From LMUY01 sp965199105 (GTDB lineage: Bacteria; Pseudomonadota; Alphaproteobacteria; Acetobacterales; Acetobacteraceae): a stretch of DNA of 64,000 bases. The stretch lies in contig CBDAQO010000002.1 in NCBI GenBank assembly GCA_965199105.1, forward strand, positions 992,001-1,056,000, written 5' to 3'. Positions within the stretch are counted from its first letter, which is position 1, and each line of letters begins with the position of its first letter. Of this stretch, positions 27,285-35,679 are shown piece after piece. The position numbers and the translations under genes are program-made. The notes below the pieces were generated by a model. That model did no database searches and was not told the DNA's origin. It worked only from the letters and a program-made list of their open reading frames with translations.

Positions 27285-28316
27285 TTACCGGTGGGTCGCG
27301 GCCGGAATGCCTTCGATCGGGCACTCCTCCGTGCCGACGCTGGTTCGGGTCAGCGCCTCGACCATCTCGCGCGTCGCCTCAGGATCGGCGATCCACTTCT
27401 TGTAGAAGTCATACGGGCAGTCCGCCTCGCCCTTGTCGCCGTCACCGGAGTTGATCATGCCGGTGTAGCCGCGATGCAGCAGCTTGAACAAATGGTTCTC
27501 CGACTGCATCGTGCGCCGCGCGTCGCGGATCAGCGAGGTTGAGAGCGCCGCGTACTGGATGCCATACTCTTCCGTGCCGCACTCGCCGAGGGTACGCCCG
27601 TCGAAGCCGATGACCGACGAGTGGCCGAAGTAAGAGTAGACGCCGTCGAACCCCGCGGCGTTGGCGACCGCGACGTAGACGTTGTTCGCCCATGCCATCG
27701 CTTTGGCCATGATGATCTGCTGCTCCTTGGCCGGGTACATGTAGCCCTGGCAGCGCACGATCAGCTCGGCGCCGCGCATGGCGCAGTCCCGCCAGATCTC
27801 GGGATAGTTGCCATCGTCACAGATGATCAGGCTGACCTTCAGCCCCTTCGGCCCATCGGAGACGTAGGTGCAATTGCCAGGGTACCAGCCTTCGATCGGA
27901 ACCCATGGCATGATCTTGCGGTATTTCTGGACGATCTCGCCCTTGTCGTTCATCAGGATCAGCGTGTTGTAGGGCGCCTTGTGCGGATGCTCCTCGTGCC
28001 GTTCGCCGGTGAGCGAAAACACTCCCCATACCTTGGCCTTGCGGCAAGCCTCGGCGAAGATCTCGGTCTCGTCGCCGGGCACGGTGGATGCGGTCTCGTA
28101 CATCTCCGCACTGTCGTACATGATGCCGTGAGTGGAATATTCCGGGAACACCACGAGGTCCATGCCTGGCAGGCCGGACTTCATGCCGGTCACCATGTCG
28201 GCGATTTTCTGCGCGTTGGCCAGCACCTCGGCCTTCGTGTGCAAGCGGGGCATCTTATAGTTCACGACGGCAACGCCGACCGTGTCCTTGCTACTCGATA
28301 TGTCACCATGCAGCAT
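27285..28316 (-). CDS. amiE: aliphatic amidase
   Basis: A 343-residue nitrilase-superfamily amidase that hydrolyses short aliphatic amides to acid and ammonia. From the ATG 28316 the sequence MLHGDISSSKDTVGVAVVNY matches Pseudomonas AmiE in register, so Glu59 (FPEYS), Lys134 (KYRKIMP) and Cys166 (IICDDGNYPEIW) fall at the known catalytic positions. Near-identity around these sites makes AmiE more likely than formamidase AmiF. It is the last gene of the urtA-E-like operon, 54 bp after urtE, so uptake and hydrolysis of amides are coupled. AmiC-AmiR homologues at 41.5-43.3 kb are the expected regulators. Confidence 0.95.
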   Translation of the reverse strand: MLHGDISSSKDTVGVAVVNYKMPRLHTKAEVLANAQKIADMVTGMKSGLPGMDLVVFPEYSTHGIMYDSAEMYETASTVPGDETEIFAEACRKAKVWGVFSLTGERHEEHPHKAPYNTLILMNDKGEIVQKYRKIMPWVPIEGWYPGNCTYVSDGPKGLKVSLIICDDGNYPEIWRDCAMRGAELIVRCQGYMYPAKEQQIIMAKAMAWANNVYVAVANAAGFDGVYSYFGHSSVIGFDGRTLGECGTEEYGIQYAALSTSLIRDARRTMQSENHLFKLLHRGYTGMINSGDGDKGEADCPYDFYKKWIADPEATREMVEALTRTSVGTEECPIEGIPAATHR

Positions 28317-28370
28317 TGTTTGTTCCTTCCTTAGGATGCCTGCGGCGGATGCGCGCGGGCCAGGCACGGC

Positions 28371-29069
28371 TCACAGCGCCATGTGCCGATGCACCAACTG
28401 GTCAGTGAGCGCGTCGATACCGCCGCGCGCGACCACCCGCCCTTTCTCCATCATGGCAAAGGCGTGGCCGGCACGGCGGACAAAGGCGACGTTCTGTTCG
28501 ACCAACAGAACCGTCATGGCATGATCGCGGTTGAGGCGGACGATGGTGCGCTCGATATCGTCCACCACGCTGGGCTGGATACCCTCGCTCGGCTCGTCCA
28601 GCAGCAGCACTTTCGGCCCGGCGGCGAGCGCGCGCGCGATGGCGAGCTGCTGCTGCTGGCCGCCCGAGAGCACGCCGCCGGGCCGGTCGAGGTTGGCCAC
28701 CAGGTATGGGAACAGCTCGGCGACAAGATCCGGGACCACCCGCCCGCCGCCGGGGCGGGCGAAAGCGCCCATGACGATGTTTTCCCGCACGGTGAAGTCA
28801 GGGATGATCTGGCGGCCCTGGGGAACATAGGCGATCCCCGCCCGGGCGCGCTGAAACGTCTTCTGGCGGCCGATTTCCTGCGAGCCCAAGCGGATCGATC
28901 CGGTCATGCGGTCCAGCATGCCCATCAAGGTCTTGAGCAGGGTTGTCTTGCCGACGCCGTTGCGGCCCAAGATCGCGGTCAGCTTGCCCGCCGGGAGGTC
29001 CAGCGAAACGTCGTGCAGGATTTGGCTGCGGTGATAGAACGCATCGACTGCGGTGAAGCTGACGTTCAT
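28371..29069 (-). CDS. urtE: urea/amide ABC transporter ATPase UrtE-like
   Basis: A 232-residue ATPase of the branched-chain/urea class with Walker A GRNGVGKT (35-42), GIAYVPQGRQIIPDFTVRENI, LSGGQQQQLAIARAL and LLLDEPSEGIQPS. The PQGRQIIP and EGIQPS wording is characteristic of UrtE rather than LivF. It pairs with UrtD, whose stop overlaps its ATG. In this locus amide uptake is as likely as urea because amiE follows and no urease genes are present. Confidence 0.92.
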   Translation of the reverse strand: MNVSFTAVDAFYHRSQILHDVSLDLPAGKLTAILGRNGVGKTTLLKTLMGMLDRMTGSIRLGSQEIGRQKTFQRARAGIAYVPQGRQIIPDFTVRENIVMGAFARPGGGRVVPDLVAELFPYLVANLDRPGGVLSGGQQQQLAIARALAAGPKVLLLDEPSEGIQPSVVDDIERTIVRLNRDHAMTVLLVEQNVAFVRRAGHAFAMMEKGRVVARGGIDALTDQLVHRHMAL

Positions 29070-29812
29070 GCCAGCCCGCGGGCGCCGAGATAAGCGTCGC
29101 GCACGGCCGGGTCGCGTTCGACGGTCAGCATGTCACCCTCGGCGAGCACTTGGCCCAAATGCAGCACCGTGATCGTCTCGGCGATGTCGCGTACGAACGC
29201 CATGTCGTGCTCCACCACGACGACGGTATGCGATCCACGCAGGCCCTTGATGATTTCCGCGGTGCGCTCGGTCTCCGCCGCTGTCATGCCGGCAGTCGGT
29301 TCGTCAAGCAGCAGCAGCTTAGGGTCCTGCACCATCAGCAGCCCCAACTCCAGCCACTGCGTCTGCCCGTGGCTGAGAATGCCGGCCAGCCGGTCGGCAC
29401 AGTCGGCGAGCCCGACCTGCTCCAGCACGCCGTCCAGCCGCTGACGGGCCGCCTGGCGCAGGCCGAAGCCGAGATTGGCGAACACGCCAGGGCTGCGGCA
29501 GCTCGCCACCTCAAGGTTGCGGCGCACCGACAGCTCGCGGAACACGCTCGGGATTTGGAACTTGCGGCCGATGCCGGCCCTTGCCACTGCCAGCTCGTGC
29601 CAGTTGGTGATGTCTGTATCATAGAGATGCACCGTGCCCTCGGTGCTCCGCGTCTTGCCGGAGATCAGGTCCATCAGCGTGGTCTTGCCGGCGCCGTTGG
29701 CGCCCAACAGCACCCGCAGTTCGCCCTCGGCGATCGTCAGGTTCACGCCGCTGACCGCCTTGAAGCCGGCGAAGCTCACGCCGAGCCCCTCCAGCGTGAG
29801 AGCTGCCCTCAT
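29066..29812 (-). CDS. urtD: urea/amide ABC transporter ATPase UrtD-like
   Basis: A 248-residue ATPase with Walker A GANGAGKT (37-44), GIGRKFQIPSVFRELSVRRNLE, ILSHGQTQWLELGLLM and LLLDEPTAGMTAAET. The LSHGQ variant of the signature motif is typical of UrtD. It starts at the ATG 29812 inside the end of urtC (TGA overlap) and ends over the ATG of urtE. A much longer upstream frame is antisense-like noise in urtC and was ignored. Confidence 0.92.
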   Translation of the reverse strand: MRAALTLEGLGVSFAGFKAVSGVNLTIAEGELRVLLGANGAGKTTLMDLISGKTRSTEGTVHLYDTDITNWHELAVARAGIGRKFQIPSVFRELSVRRNLEVASCRSPGVFANLGFGLRQAARQRLDGVLEQVGLADCADRLAGILSHGQTQWLELGLLMVQDPKLLLLDEPTAGMTAAETERTAEIIKGLRGSHTVVVVEHDMAFVRDIAETITVLHLGQVLAEGDMLTVERDPAVRDAYLGARGLA

Positions 29813-30957
29813 GCCGACTCGCCCTCTGCCGCGACCGTCGCCGCCGTGGTGCGGCGTGACGCTCGGCCGGTCCGGGACAGCAGCCAGTCGGCGCCATCGC
29901 CGGCGAAGCCCGACAGGCCGCGTGGCAAGTAGAGTACGGCGAGCACGAAGATCAGGCCGATCACGGCCCGCCAGGCCTGCACCAACTGCTCCGTCTCGCT
30001 GACCTTGGCTTCGATGACGTTGATGAGGATGGCGCCGATGCAAGCCCCGAGCAACGAGGCCCGTCCACCGACGGCCGCCCACACGACCATGGTGATGGAG
30101 AACGACAGGTCCATGAAGGTGGGCGACGCGAACTGTGCGACGACGACGTAGAGCAATCCTGCCAAGCCGGAGATAGCGGCCGATACGGCAAAGAAGAACA
30201 CCTGGTAAGCCGGCACGTCGAACCCCAGGGTGCGGACCCGGGTTTGATCGTCGCGTATCGCCTGCAGGATGAGCCCTGCCCGGGTGGCCACCAGCAAGCG
30301 GGCCAAGATCAACACCAGGGCCAACGCTCCGGCGACGACGTAGTAGGTGGTCACGCCGTATGGATCGAGGTCCACGCCGCCGACCACGAGGTCCGCCAAA
30401 TCGGTGAGCCCGTTGAAGCCGTTGGTCAGCGGCTGCGCGTCGACGATCAGCAGGCGCACCAGAAGCATGAAGGCGAGCATGATGATGGAGACGAACACGC
30501 CGGACACGCGTTTGCGGAACATGACCCAACCGATCGCCACCGCGACCAACGTGGGCAACACCAGCGACATGGCGGCGCCGACCCATTGATTTTGGAACGG
30601 CAGCCAAAGGAACGACCCGCGATTGATGCAGCACAGCTCGGTGGGGGCGCCGGGCTCGGCGTTCCACAGCATGAAATCCGGCACGGGGGTCGCCGAACCC
30701 TGCTGCAGGCTGGTGGGCGCCGCCAGCTTCATCGACATTGCCGTCATGTAGGCGCCCAAGCCGAAGAACAGGCCTTGGCCGAGGTTTAGGATGCCAGCAA
30801 AGCCCCAACTGAGCGCGACCGCGACGCCAAGCAAGCCGAACACCAGGAACTTCGCGATCCGGTTCAGCCAGAACTCGTCGAGCCCGAGCGGCGCGGTCAT
30901 GATCAGGGCGATGAACACCGCGTAGGCGAGCAGATCCAGCCGCTTGCGTGCGGTCAC
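29809..30957 (-). CDS. urtC: urea/amide ABC transporter permease UrtC-like
   Basis: A 382-residue LivM/UrtC permease with about ten hydrophobic segments. FGLLGVAVALSWGFAGILNLGQGLFFGLGAY is the usual motif of the family, and AIRDDQTRVRTLGFDVPAYQ is the cytoplasmic coupling loop. Residues 85-125 form a periplasmic insertion common in UrtC. Its ATG overlaps the stop of urtB. The C-terminal tail is polar. Confidence 0.92.
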   Translation of the reverse strand: MTARKRLDLLAYAVFIALIMTAPLGLDEFWLNRIAKFLVFGLLGVAVALSWGFAGILNLGQGLFFGLGAYMTAMSMKLAAPTSLQQGSATPVPDFMLWNAEPGAPTELCCINRGSFLWLPFQNQWVGAAMSLVLPTLVAVAIGWVMFRKRVSGVFVSIIMLAFMLLVRLLIVDAQPLTNGFNGLTDLADLVVGGVDLDPYGVTTYYVVAGALALVLILARLLVATRAGLILQAIRDDQTRVRTLGFDVPAYQVFFFAVSAAISGLAGLLYVVVAQFASPTFMDLSFSITMVVWAAVGGRASLLGACIGAILINVIEAKVSETEQLVQAWRAVIGLIFVLAVLYLPRGLSGFAGDGADWLLSRTGRASRRTTAATVAAEGESA

Positions 30958-31853
30958 GACCGTCCGCCTTTCAACGCGAACAATCCCTGCGGCCTGGCGA
31001 TCAGGACCAGGATGACGAAGCCAAACACCACCGCCCGGGCCAGGACGTCGTTGGTGAGGTATGCGGACACGCCATCGATCTGTCCGAGCAACGTCGCCGA
31101 CAACACGGAACCCAGCAGGCTGCCGATGCCGCCGACGACCACCACCAGGAAGCCGTCGACCACCATCGGCGTGCCCATGTCGGGGAATACTGTCTTAAAT
31201 CCCGACATCATCACCCCGGCCACGCCCGCCAGCGCGGAGCCATAGGCGAAGGTCAAGGCGTTGACGCGGTCGATGTCGATGCCGCAGGCGGCGGCCATGG
31301 CGGGGTTGCGGGTGATCGCGCGCACCTGCATGCCGACGCTGGTGCGAAACATCAGCAGCCATGTCAGCGCCGCCAGCACCACCGTGACGCCGATGATGAA
31401 CAGGCGGTAGGCGTTGATCTCCACCCCAAGAATGGTGAGTGCGCCAGTGAGGGCACGGGGCACGGTGACGTTCTGCAGACCCGGGCCGAGGCCGGGGATG
31501 TGGAGGCCGAAGAACGAAACCCCGAGTTCCAGCCGCACCGCTTGCTGGATCAGGATCGCGACCCCCCAGGTCGCCAGCAGCGTGTCGAGCAGTCGGCCGT
31601 AGAGTCGCCGCACCACGATCCGCTCGATGGCGAAACCGACCAGCCCGGTAAAGGCGAAGGCCAGCGGGATCGCGGCGATGATCGACAGGTGCAGGTAGTA
31701 CTCGGTGAAGACGGTGGCATAGGCGCCCAGCATGACCATCTCGCCATGCGCCATGTTGATCACGCCCATGGTGCCGTAGGTGACGGCCAGGCCCAGCGCG
31801 ACCAGCAGCAGCACCGAGGCGAGGCTCAGGCCGATGAAGACGACCTCTACCAC
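30954..31853 (-). CDS. urtB: urea/amide ABC transporter permease UrtB-like
   Basis: A 299-residue LivH/UrtB permease starting at a GTG (31853). VTYGTMGVINMAHGEMVMLGAY is the typical family motif, and AITRNPAMAAACGIDIDRVNALTF the coupling loop. It follows the binding-protein gene by 30 bp and overlaps urtC. Some UrtB proteins carry a long N-terminal periplasmic domain; it is absent here, which leans toward an amide-type FmdE/UrtB relative. Confidence 0.9.
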   Translation of the reverse strand: MVEVVFIGLSLASVLLLVALGLAVTYGTMGVINMAHGEMVMLGAYATVFTEYYLHLSIIAAIPLAFAFTGLVGFAIERIVVRRLYGRLLDTLLATWGVAILIQQAVRLELGVSFFGLHIPGLGPGLQNVTVPRALTGALTILGVEINAYRLFIIGVTVVLAALTWLLMFRTSVGMQVRAITRNPAMAAACGIDIDRVNALTFAYGSALAGVAGVMMSGFKTVFPDMGTPMVVDGFLVVVVGGIGSLLGSVLSATLLGQIDGVSAYLTNDVLARAVVFGFVILVLIARPQGLFALKGGRS

Positions 31854-31883
31854 GGCGGACTCATGGCTGGCCCCCCGGGTCGG

Positions 31884-33128
31884 TCAACGCTTGAGCTTGC
31901 TCGTGTCGAGTCCCCTGCCGGTGCAGAAGAGGTTGGTTGGGGTTTCACCATAGGCCACGTAGGGGAGCGGCATGATCGGGGCTGGATAGGCGTCGACGAT
32001 CTTGCCCTGCCCGTCGGACTGCCACTCGGCGATCCGCGGCGTGAGCCAGGTGTGCAGGTTTGCCGGCTCGATCTTCACGTTGCCGCCGGGTGCTGCGTAT
32101 TCCTGGCCGGGAAGCGCGTTGCGGATCGGCAGCGCTGACGGCTCTTTCGCCTTCTCAACCGCTTGCTTCCACAGAAAGACTTGGAAGTAGGACGATTCCA
32201 GCGCGTGGTGGGTGACCGCTTTGGGGTTCTTCACGAACTTGCGGTAGCGCTCGACGAACTGCTTGTTGATATCGGTGTCGATTGCCATGAAATACGGGAA
32301 CGACGTGTAGCTGCCGACGGCGTATTCCGGGCCCATTGCCGCAATTTCGATCTCCGACGTGACGGTCGCACAGATCGGCAGCTTATCATGCGTGAGGCCC
32401 TGGTTCTTGTATTCGCGATAGAACGCGATTACCGAATCGCCCACCACGTTCGATAGCACGACGTCGCAGCCGGATGCCTTGATCTTGTTGACCATGGACC
32501 CCCACTCCGAGTCCCCGAGTTCGAGATACTCGTCGGCAATCCAAGAACCTCCATTCTGCTCGATCAGTATCTTGGAGGCCTTCGCCATCTCGCGCGGATA
32601 GATGTAGTTGGATCCGACGATGAAGAATTTCTTCTTTCCGAGCGTCTTGATGATCCAAGGGATGAAATTGGACAGTTGCTGGTTCGGGACGGCTCCGGTG
32701 TAGGCGACGTTCTTCGAGCATTCGAAGCCTTCGTAGTAAGTCGGATACAATAGTAGGTTCTGCCGCCGCTCGAACACTGGCAACACGGCTTTGCGGCTGG
32801 CGGAGGTGTAGCAGCCAAACACCGACGGGACATGGTCTTGGATGACGAGCTTGGACGCTTTCTCATTGAACGTTTTGGGATCGGATGCACCATCCTCGAC
32901 GATCGGCTGGATCTGCTGGCCCAGCACGCCGCCACTGGCGTTGATCTCGGAAATGGCCATCAGCGTGGCGTCGGCCAACGACTTCTCGATGATCGACAAT
33001 CCGCCGCTTTGCGAGAACAGCACGCCGACCTTGATGGCCTCGGCCGCAGCGGCGGAGCGATGGAAGAACATCGGAGCGGCCATCCCGGCTGCTGCTGTTT
33101 GCAATACGACACGGCGGGACAACGACAT
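31884..33128 (-). CDS. urtA: urea/amide ABC transporter substrate-binding protein UrtA-like
   Basis: A 414-residue periplasmic-binding protein. The N-terminus MSLSRRVVLQTAAAGMAAPMF is a Tat-type signal with cleavage near SAAAAE. The mature protein reads IKVGVLFSQSGGLSIIEKSLADA, FGCYTSASRKAVLPVFE, LLYPTYYEGFECSKNVAYTGAVPNQQ, the same block seen in AmiC at 42.1-43.3 kb. The two share a fold and probably ligand type: short amides or urea. First gene of the urtABCDE-amiE operon; its 5' leader holds tandem hairpins and short repeats. Confidence 0.92.
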   Translation of the reverse strand: MSLSRRVVLQTAAAGMAAPMFFHRSAAAAEAIKVGVLFSQSGGLSIIEKSLADATLMAISEINASGGVLGQQIQPIVEDGASDPKTFNEKASKLVIQDHVPSVFGCYTSASRKAVLPVFERRQNLLLYPTYYEGFECSKNVAYTGAVPNQQLSNFIPWIIKTLGKKKFFIVGSNYIYPREMAKASKILIEQNGGSWIADEYLELGDSEWGSMVNKIKASGCDVVLSNVVGDSVIAFYREYKNQGLTHDKLPICATVTSEIEIAAMGPEYAVGSYTSFPYFMAIDTDINKQFVERYRKFVKNPKAVTHHALESSYFQVFLWKQAVEKAKEPSALPIRNALPGQEYAAPGGNVKIEPANLHTWLTPRIAEWQSDGQGKIVDAYPAPIMPLPYVAYGETPTNLFCTGRGLDTSKLKR

Positions 33129-33138
33129 GGATAACCGG

Positions 33139-33179
33139 CCCTTTCGGCGCAGATGAGCAGATGAACAGATGAACAGTAC
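33139..33179 (-). repeat. short tandem repeats (TGTTCATC) just upstream of urtA
   Basis: Read in the urtA direction, an 8 bp unit TGTTCATC occurs twice and a variant TGCTCATC once in tandem, ending in TGCGCC about 23 bp before the start codon. Function unknown; the position within the leader suggests an RNA or DNA binding tract. Confidence 0.55.
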
Positions 33180-33183
33180 AGGA

Positions 33184-33240
33184 GAAAGGCCGTGCGGCCC
33201 CGCACGGTACGGGAGAAAGACCGTGCGGCACCACACGGCG
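33184..33240 (-). promoter_or_regulatory. two tandem terminator-like hairpins in the urtA leader
   Basis: In the sense of urtA, two near-identical units of about 33 bp each form CCGTGYGG/CCGCACGG hairpins with a tiny loop, each followed by CTTTCTCC. A third, weaker hairpin (GCCACGCA/TGCGTGGC) lies further upstream, about 33255-33280. The arrangement suits attenuation relieved by an ANTAR antiterminator such as the AmiR homologue at 41455, but the canonical hexaloop pair was not recognised. Confidence 0.5.
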
Positions 33241-33427
33241 TGCTAGGCGAACCGGCCACGCAGCGGCGTTGGTGCGTGGCAGCGGCGGCCCGGTGAACGT
33301 GCCAGCCATGCCGAAAGCTAGTCTCTGTCCTGCGTGCGATACAAGGGCTGTTCTTGTCTCGTGATCACTTCCAAGCGCTGCCGGGCGGGACCTGCAGCGC
33401 GACGCCTTAGGCCGGACCGAAGTCGGG

Positions 33428-33457
33428 CTGCATCGCGCTCACGTGAGCGCGATGCAG
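33428..33457. promoter_or_regulatory. 30 bp perfect palindrome between divergent operons
   Basis: The half-site CTGCATCGCGCTCAC is followed directly by its exact complement, giving an uninterrupted dyad. It lies about 300 bp from urtA and 233 bp from the tubulin-like gene. A TTGACT hexamer begins 21 bp to its right (33478-33483). No T-run follows, so an operator is more likely than a terminator. Confidence 0.6.
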
Positions 33458-33690
33458 GGCAGCTATGAAAAAAGCTCTTGACTTGTTCGCCTGCGCCCAA
33501 CAAATGTATTCCCGCTGGATTAACGTTCATCGGCCAAGTGTTGGACCATCAATGATGCTGGTCCGGCAGCCCTGTGGCCTCCAGCATTAGCAAAGACGTT
33601 GTCTGCTCGTCACGTTCACTGCGGCTTTCGCTGCGTTGCGAGCGTCGAAGCGATGTCGTCCATTTTCAACGAGAAGGGCCAGCCATTGGC

Positions 33691-35217
33691 ATGAGCGTTT
33701 CCATGGAGGACAGACTAAAGCGTCGTAAACTCGATGCCCTCAAGCGCGGCGTGCACCGCATTTCCGGCGGCGAGGCGCTGGCGATGTCCACTCATGTCGT
33801 CGGCATCGGCAAGGCCGGCGCCGGCGTGGTTGCGGAAACGCTCCGCTCGCTCGAGCCTGGGGCTCCCAAGCTTTGCGCGCTCGTTGTCGACATTGGAGAT
33901 GATGACCTTGCCGATCTCCGCAGTCTTGCCGCCGGGCTGCTGCCAGAGCGGGCAGAGGTCACGTTCGCGAGCCTCGATGTTCCGTCGCGCGAGGCACTGC
34001 TCGCAACGCTGGGCGACTACCCCGAATACCTGAAACTTGAATACCCCAGCTATCATTTAAATTCGGCCTACCGGCCCTGGCTACCGAATAGCTTCGAACT
34101 GCCGGCGGCCGGGGGGCATTACCGGCGGGCGGTGGCGAAAGCGGTGTATGGCGCCTCGTACTATGCCAAGCCCCGCGCGATGGAAAAGGCGCTGCGCCGA
34201 TTTGCAGCGAGCGTCGACGCGGTGTCCGGCCAGGCCATGGTGGCCATTGTCTTCGGGCTGGGCGGCGGAACCGGCAGCGGAATCGCCCCGGACCTCGCCA
34301 GGCATCTATCCAACCGCATCTTCGGCCGCCGCGTGTTAGTGGCCGGAATCGGGATTGCACCGTGTGATGGGGATTTGCGCGAGCACACCGGCGGGCCGAT
34401 GTTCGCCTTGCTGAACGAACTCGACACCATGGGCGACGAGGAAAAGAACCGCGGCGTGGTGGTGGCGTGCGGCGAGCTGTTCCGCAACCCGTTCACCGCC
34501 GGGTTCATCATGGTGCCGCAGGATCAGGCCTGGGAGGCGACCCACGACTTGGCGGCCACGCAGCGCCGCGGCAATCAGGAGATCGCGTCGCTTTTGACGG
34601 CGCAGGGCGGCAAGTCGGTTTGGGAGTTGCTGCGGCTGCTGAACTGGGTGGCCGCTCCGTCCACCCAGCACTCCGCCGCGCGGACGCCCTGGGGCCCGCG
34701 CTGGATCCACACGCTCGGTTACGTCGATGTCGCGGGAGGCATTTCGGCCGGGGAGGACTTGCCGGAGAAATTAGGTCTGTTGCCGGGCTATGTGCCGGAG
34801 TTCATCGAGCTGCGCACGTCCAACGTGGACGATGCCGGCGTGGCCGAGACCGCGCGCGCCATCGAACAAGCGTTCTCCCCTGACGCGCCGGCTTCGGTGG
34901 TGGGCGGAGGACGGCCCGGTTCCATGCAGCTCATCCTGCCTTGCAGCGCCAAAACCAACCTCCGCGGGTTCGGTGACTGGCGAACGGCGTACCGGCGCGA
35001 GACCATGGATGACAAGCTGCTGGACCATGCGTTGCTGCTGGACCAGGGCGTGCTGCTGAGCGAGCCATCGACCCGGCTGGAGGGCATGGCGGGCGCCAGT
35101 CTCTGGGGCGGCGATAGCTGGATCGCGGTGGGTTTGCTGGATCTTATGGGGGAGGAGCCGCCGCAACCGCCGCCGCAAGCCTTGCCGGGCGTGCAACAGC
35201 TTCGTGCGGTGATGTGA
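33691..35217 (+). CDS. tubulin/FtsZ-like GTPase-fold protein A
   Basis: A 508-residue protein starting at the ATG 33691 (ATG 33703 is an alternative). It resembles the tubulin-like family by several loops in the right order: VVGIGKAGAGVV (36-47) as the first glycine loop, LVVDIGDDD (64-72), and GLGGGTGSG (189-197), the tubulin/FtsZ signature that binds GTP phosphates. The rest, including NPFTAGFIMVPQ and the C-terminal SEPSTRLEGMAGASLWGG, is shared with protein B at 35680 but not with FtsZ. A Lys/Arg-rich N-terminal tail and a Pro-rich C-terminal tail are specific to A. First gene of an eight-gene co-directional run. Polymerisation and GTPase activity are inferred, not shown. Confidence 0.75.
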   Translation: MSVSMEDRLKRRKLDALKRGVHRISGGEALAMSTHVVGIGKAGAGVVAETLRSLEPGAPKLCALVVDIGDDDLADLRSLAAGLLPERAEVTFASLDVPSREALLATLGDYPEYLKLEYPSYHLNSAYRPWLPNSFELPAAGGHYRRAVAKAVYGASYYAKPRAMEKALRRFAASVDAVSGQAMVAIVFGLGGGTGSGIAPDLARHLSNRIFGRRVLVAGIGIAPCDGDLREHTGGPMFALLNELDTMGDEEKNRGVVVACGELFRNPFTAGFIMVPQDQAWEATHDLAATQRRGNQEIASLLTAQGGKSVWELLRLLNWVAAPSTQHSAARTPWGPRWIHTLGYVDVAGGISAGEDLPEKLGLLPGYVPEFIELRTSNVDDAGVAETARAIEQAFSPDAPASVVGGGRPGSMQLILPCSAKTNLRGFGDWRTAYRRETMDDKLLDHALLLDQGVLLSEPSTRLEGMAGASLWGGDSWIAVGLLDLMGEEPPQPPPQALPGVQQLRAVM

Positions 35218-35250
35218 CGATGGACCCAACCACGATCGATGGAGGGTGTC

Positions 35251-35577
35251 ATGCCGCTTGATTGGCAGACCGTCGTCAGCAAGTACGAAAACGGCGCGAA
35301 AGTCCCGACGGTGACTGGGGGCAAGTTCCTCCAGGTGTCGCATGCAGACGAGACCGCGATCTACATCGAATCGCCGATTTGGAGCGCGACACTGGACCGG
35401 GCCAACCTCGAGAAAGGCGTGAAGTTGATCGACGAAGGCCTGATCTCGACCGATCCCGGCTTATTCGTCGAGGACTACATGCTCTACGTGGCCAACCAAC
35501 GCGCCACGTCGGTGGCCCATATCCTCCGCGACCTCGGCATTCTCGACCAGACCGAAACCTTCTCGATCCGCTGCTGA
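35251..35577 (+). CDS. small conserved-context protein between the tubulin-like genes
   Basis: A 108-residue soluble, acidic protein with a good ribosome binding site (GGAGGG 5 bp before the ATG 35251). I do not recognise a family. It opens MPLDWQTVVSKYENGAKVP, has a probable beta-rich first half and a helical second half (FVEDYMLYVANQRATSVAH). It begins 33 bp after protein A and ends 102 bp before protein B. Its position suggests an adaptor or third subunit of the two tubulin-like proteins. Confidence 0.7.
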   Translation: MPLDWQTVVSKYENGAKVPTVTGGKFLQVSHADETAIYIESPIWSATLDRANLEKGVKLIDEGLISTDPGLFVEDYMLYVANQRATSVAHILRDLGILDQTETFSIRC

Positions 35578-35587
35578 GGCTTTCCCG

Positions 35588-35662
35588 ATGAATGCCGCCC
35601 CGGACCTATCGGCGGGGCTGGCAAACATGGCGGCGGCGACGTCGCCCGCCTGCAACGACTAA
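35588..35662 (+). CDS. possible 24-residue peptide
   Basis: A short frame MNAAPDLSAGLANMAAATSP plus four residues ends in TAA, filling most of the gap before protein B. No convincing ribosome binding site precedes it, and it may be non-coding. Confidence 0.2.
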   Translation: MNAAPDLSAGLANMAAATSPACND

Positions 35663-35679
35663 CAACAACGGAGAACGCG

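Noticed and set aside
30948..32138. A 396-codon His/Gln-rich open frame on the plus strand
   Set aside because: It mirrors the urtA-urtB coding frames; composition is that of antisense hydrophobic codons.
33428..33457. Reading the 30 bp palindrome as a terminator
   Set aside because: No T-run follows in either direction and both flanking genes point away from it.
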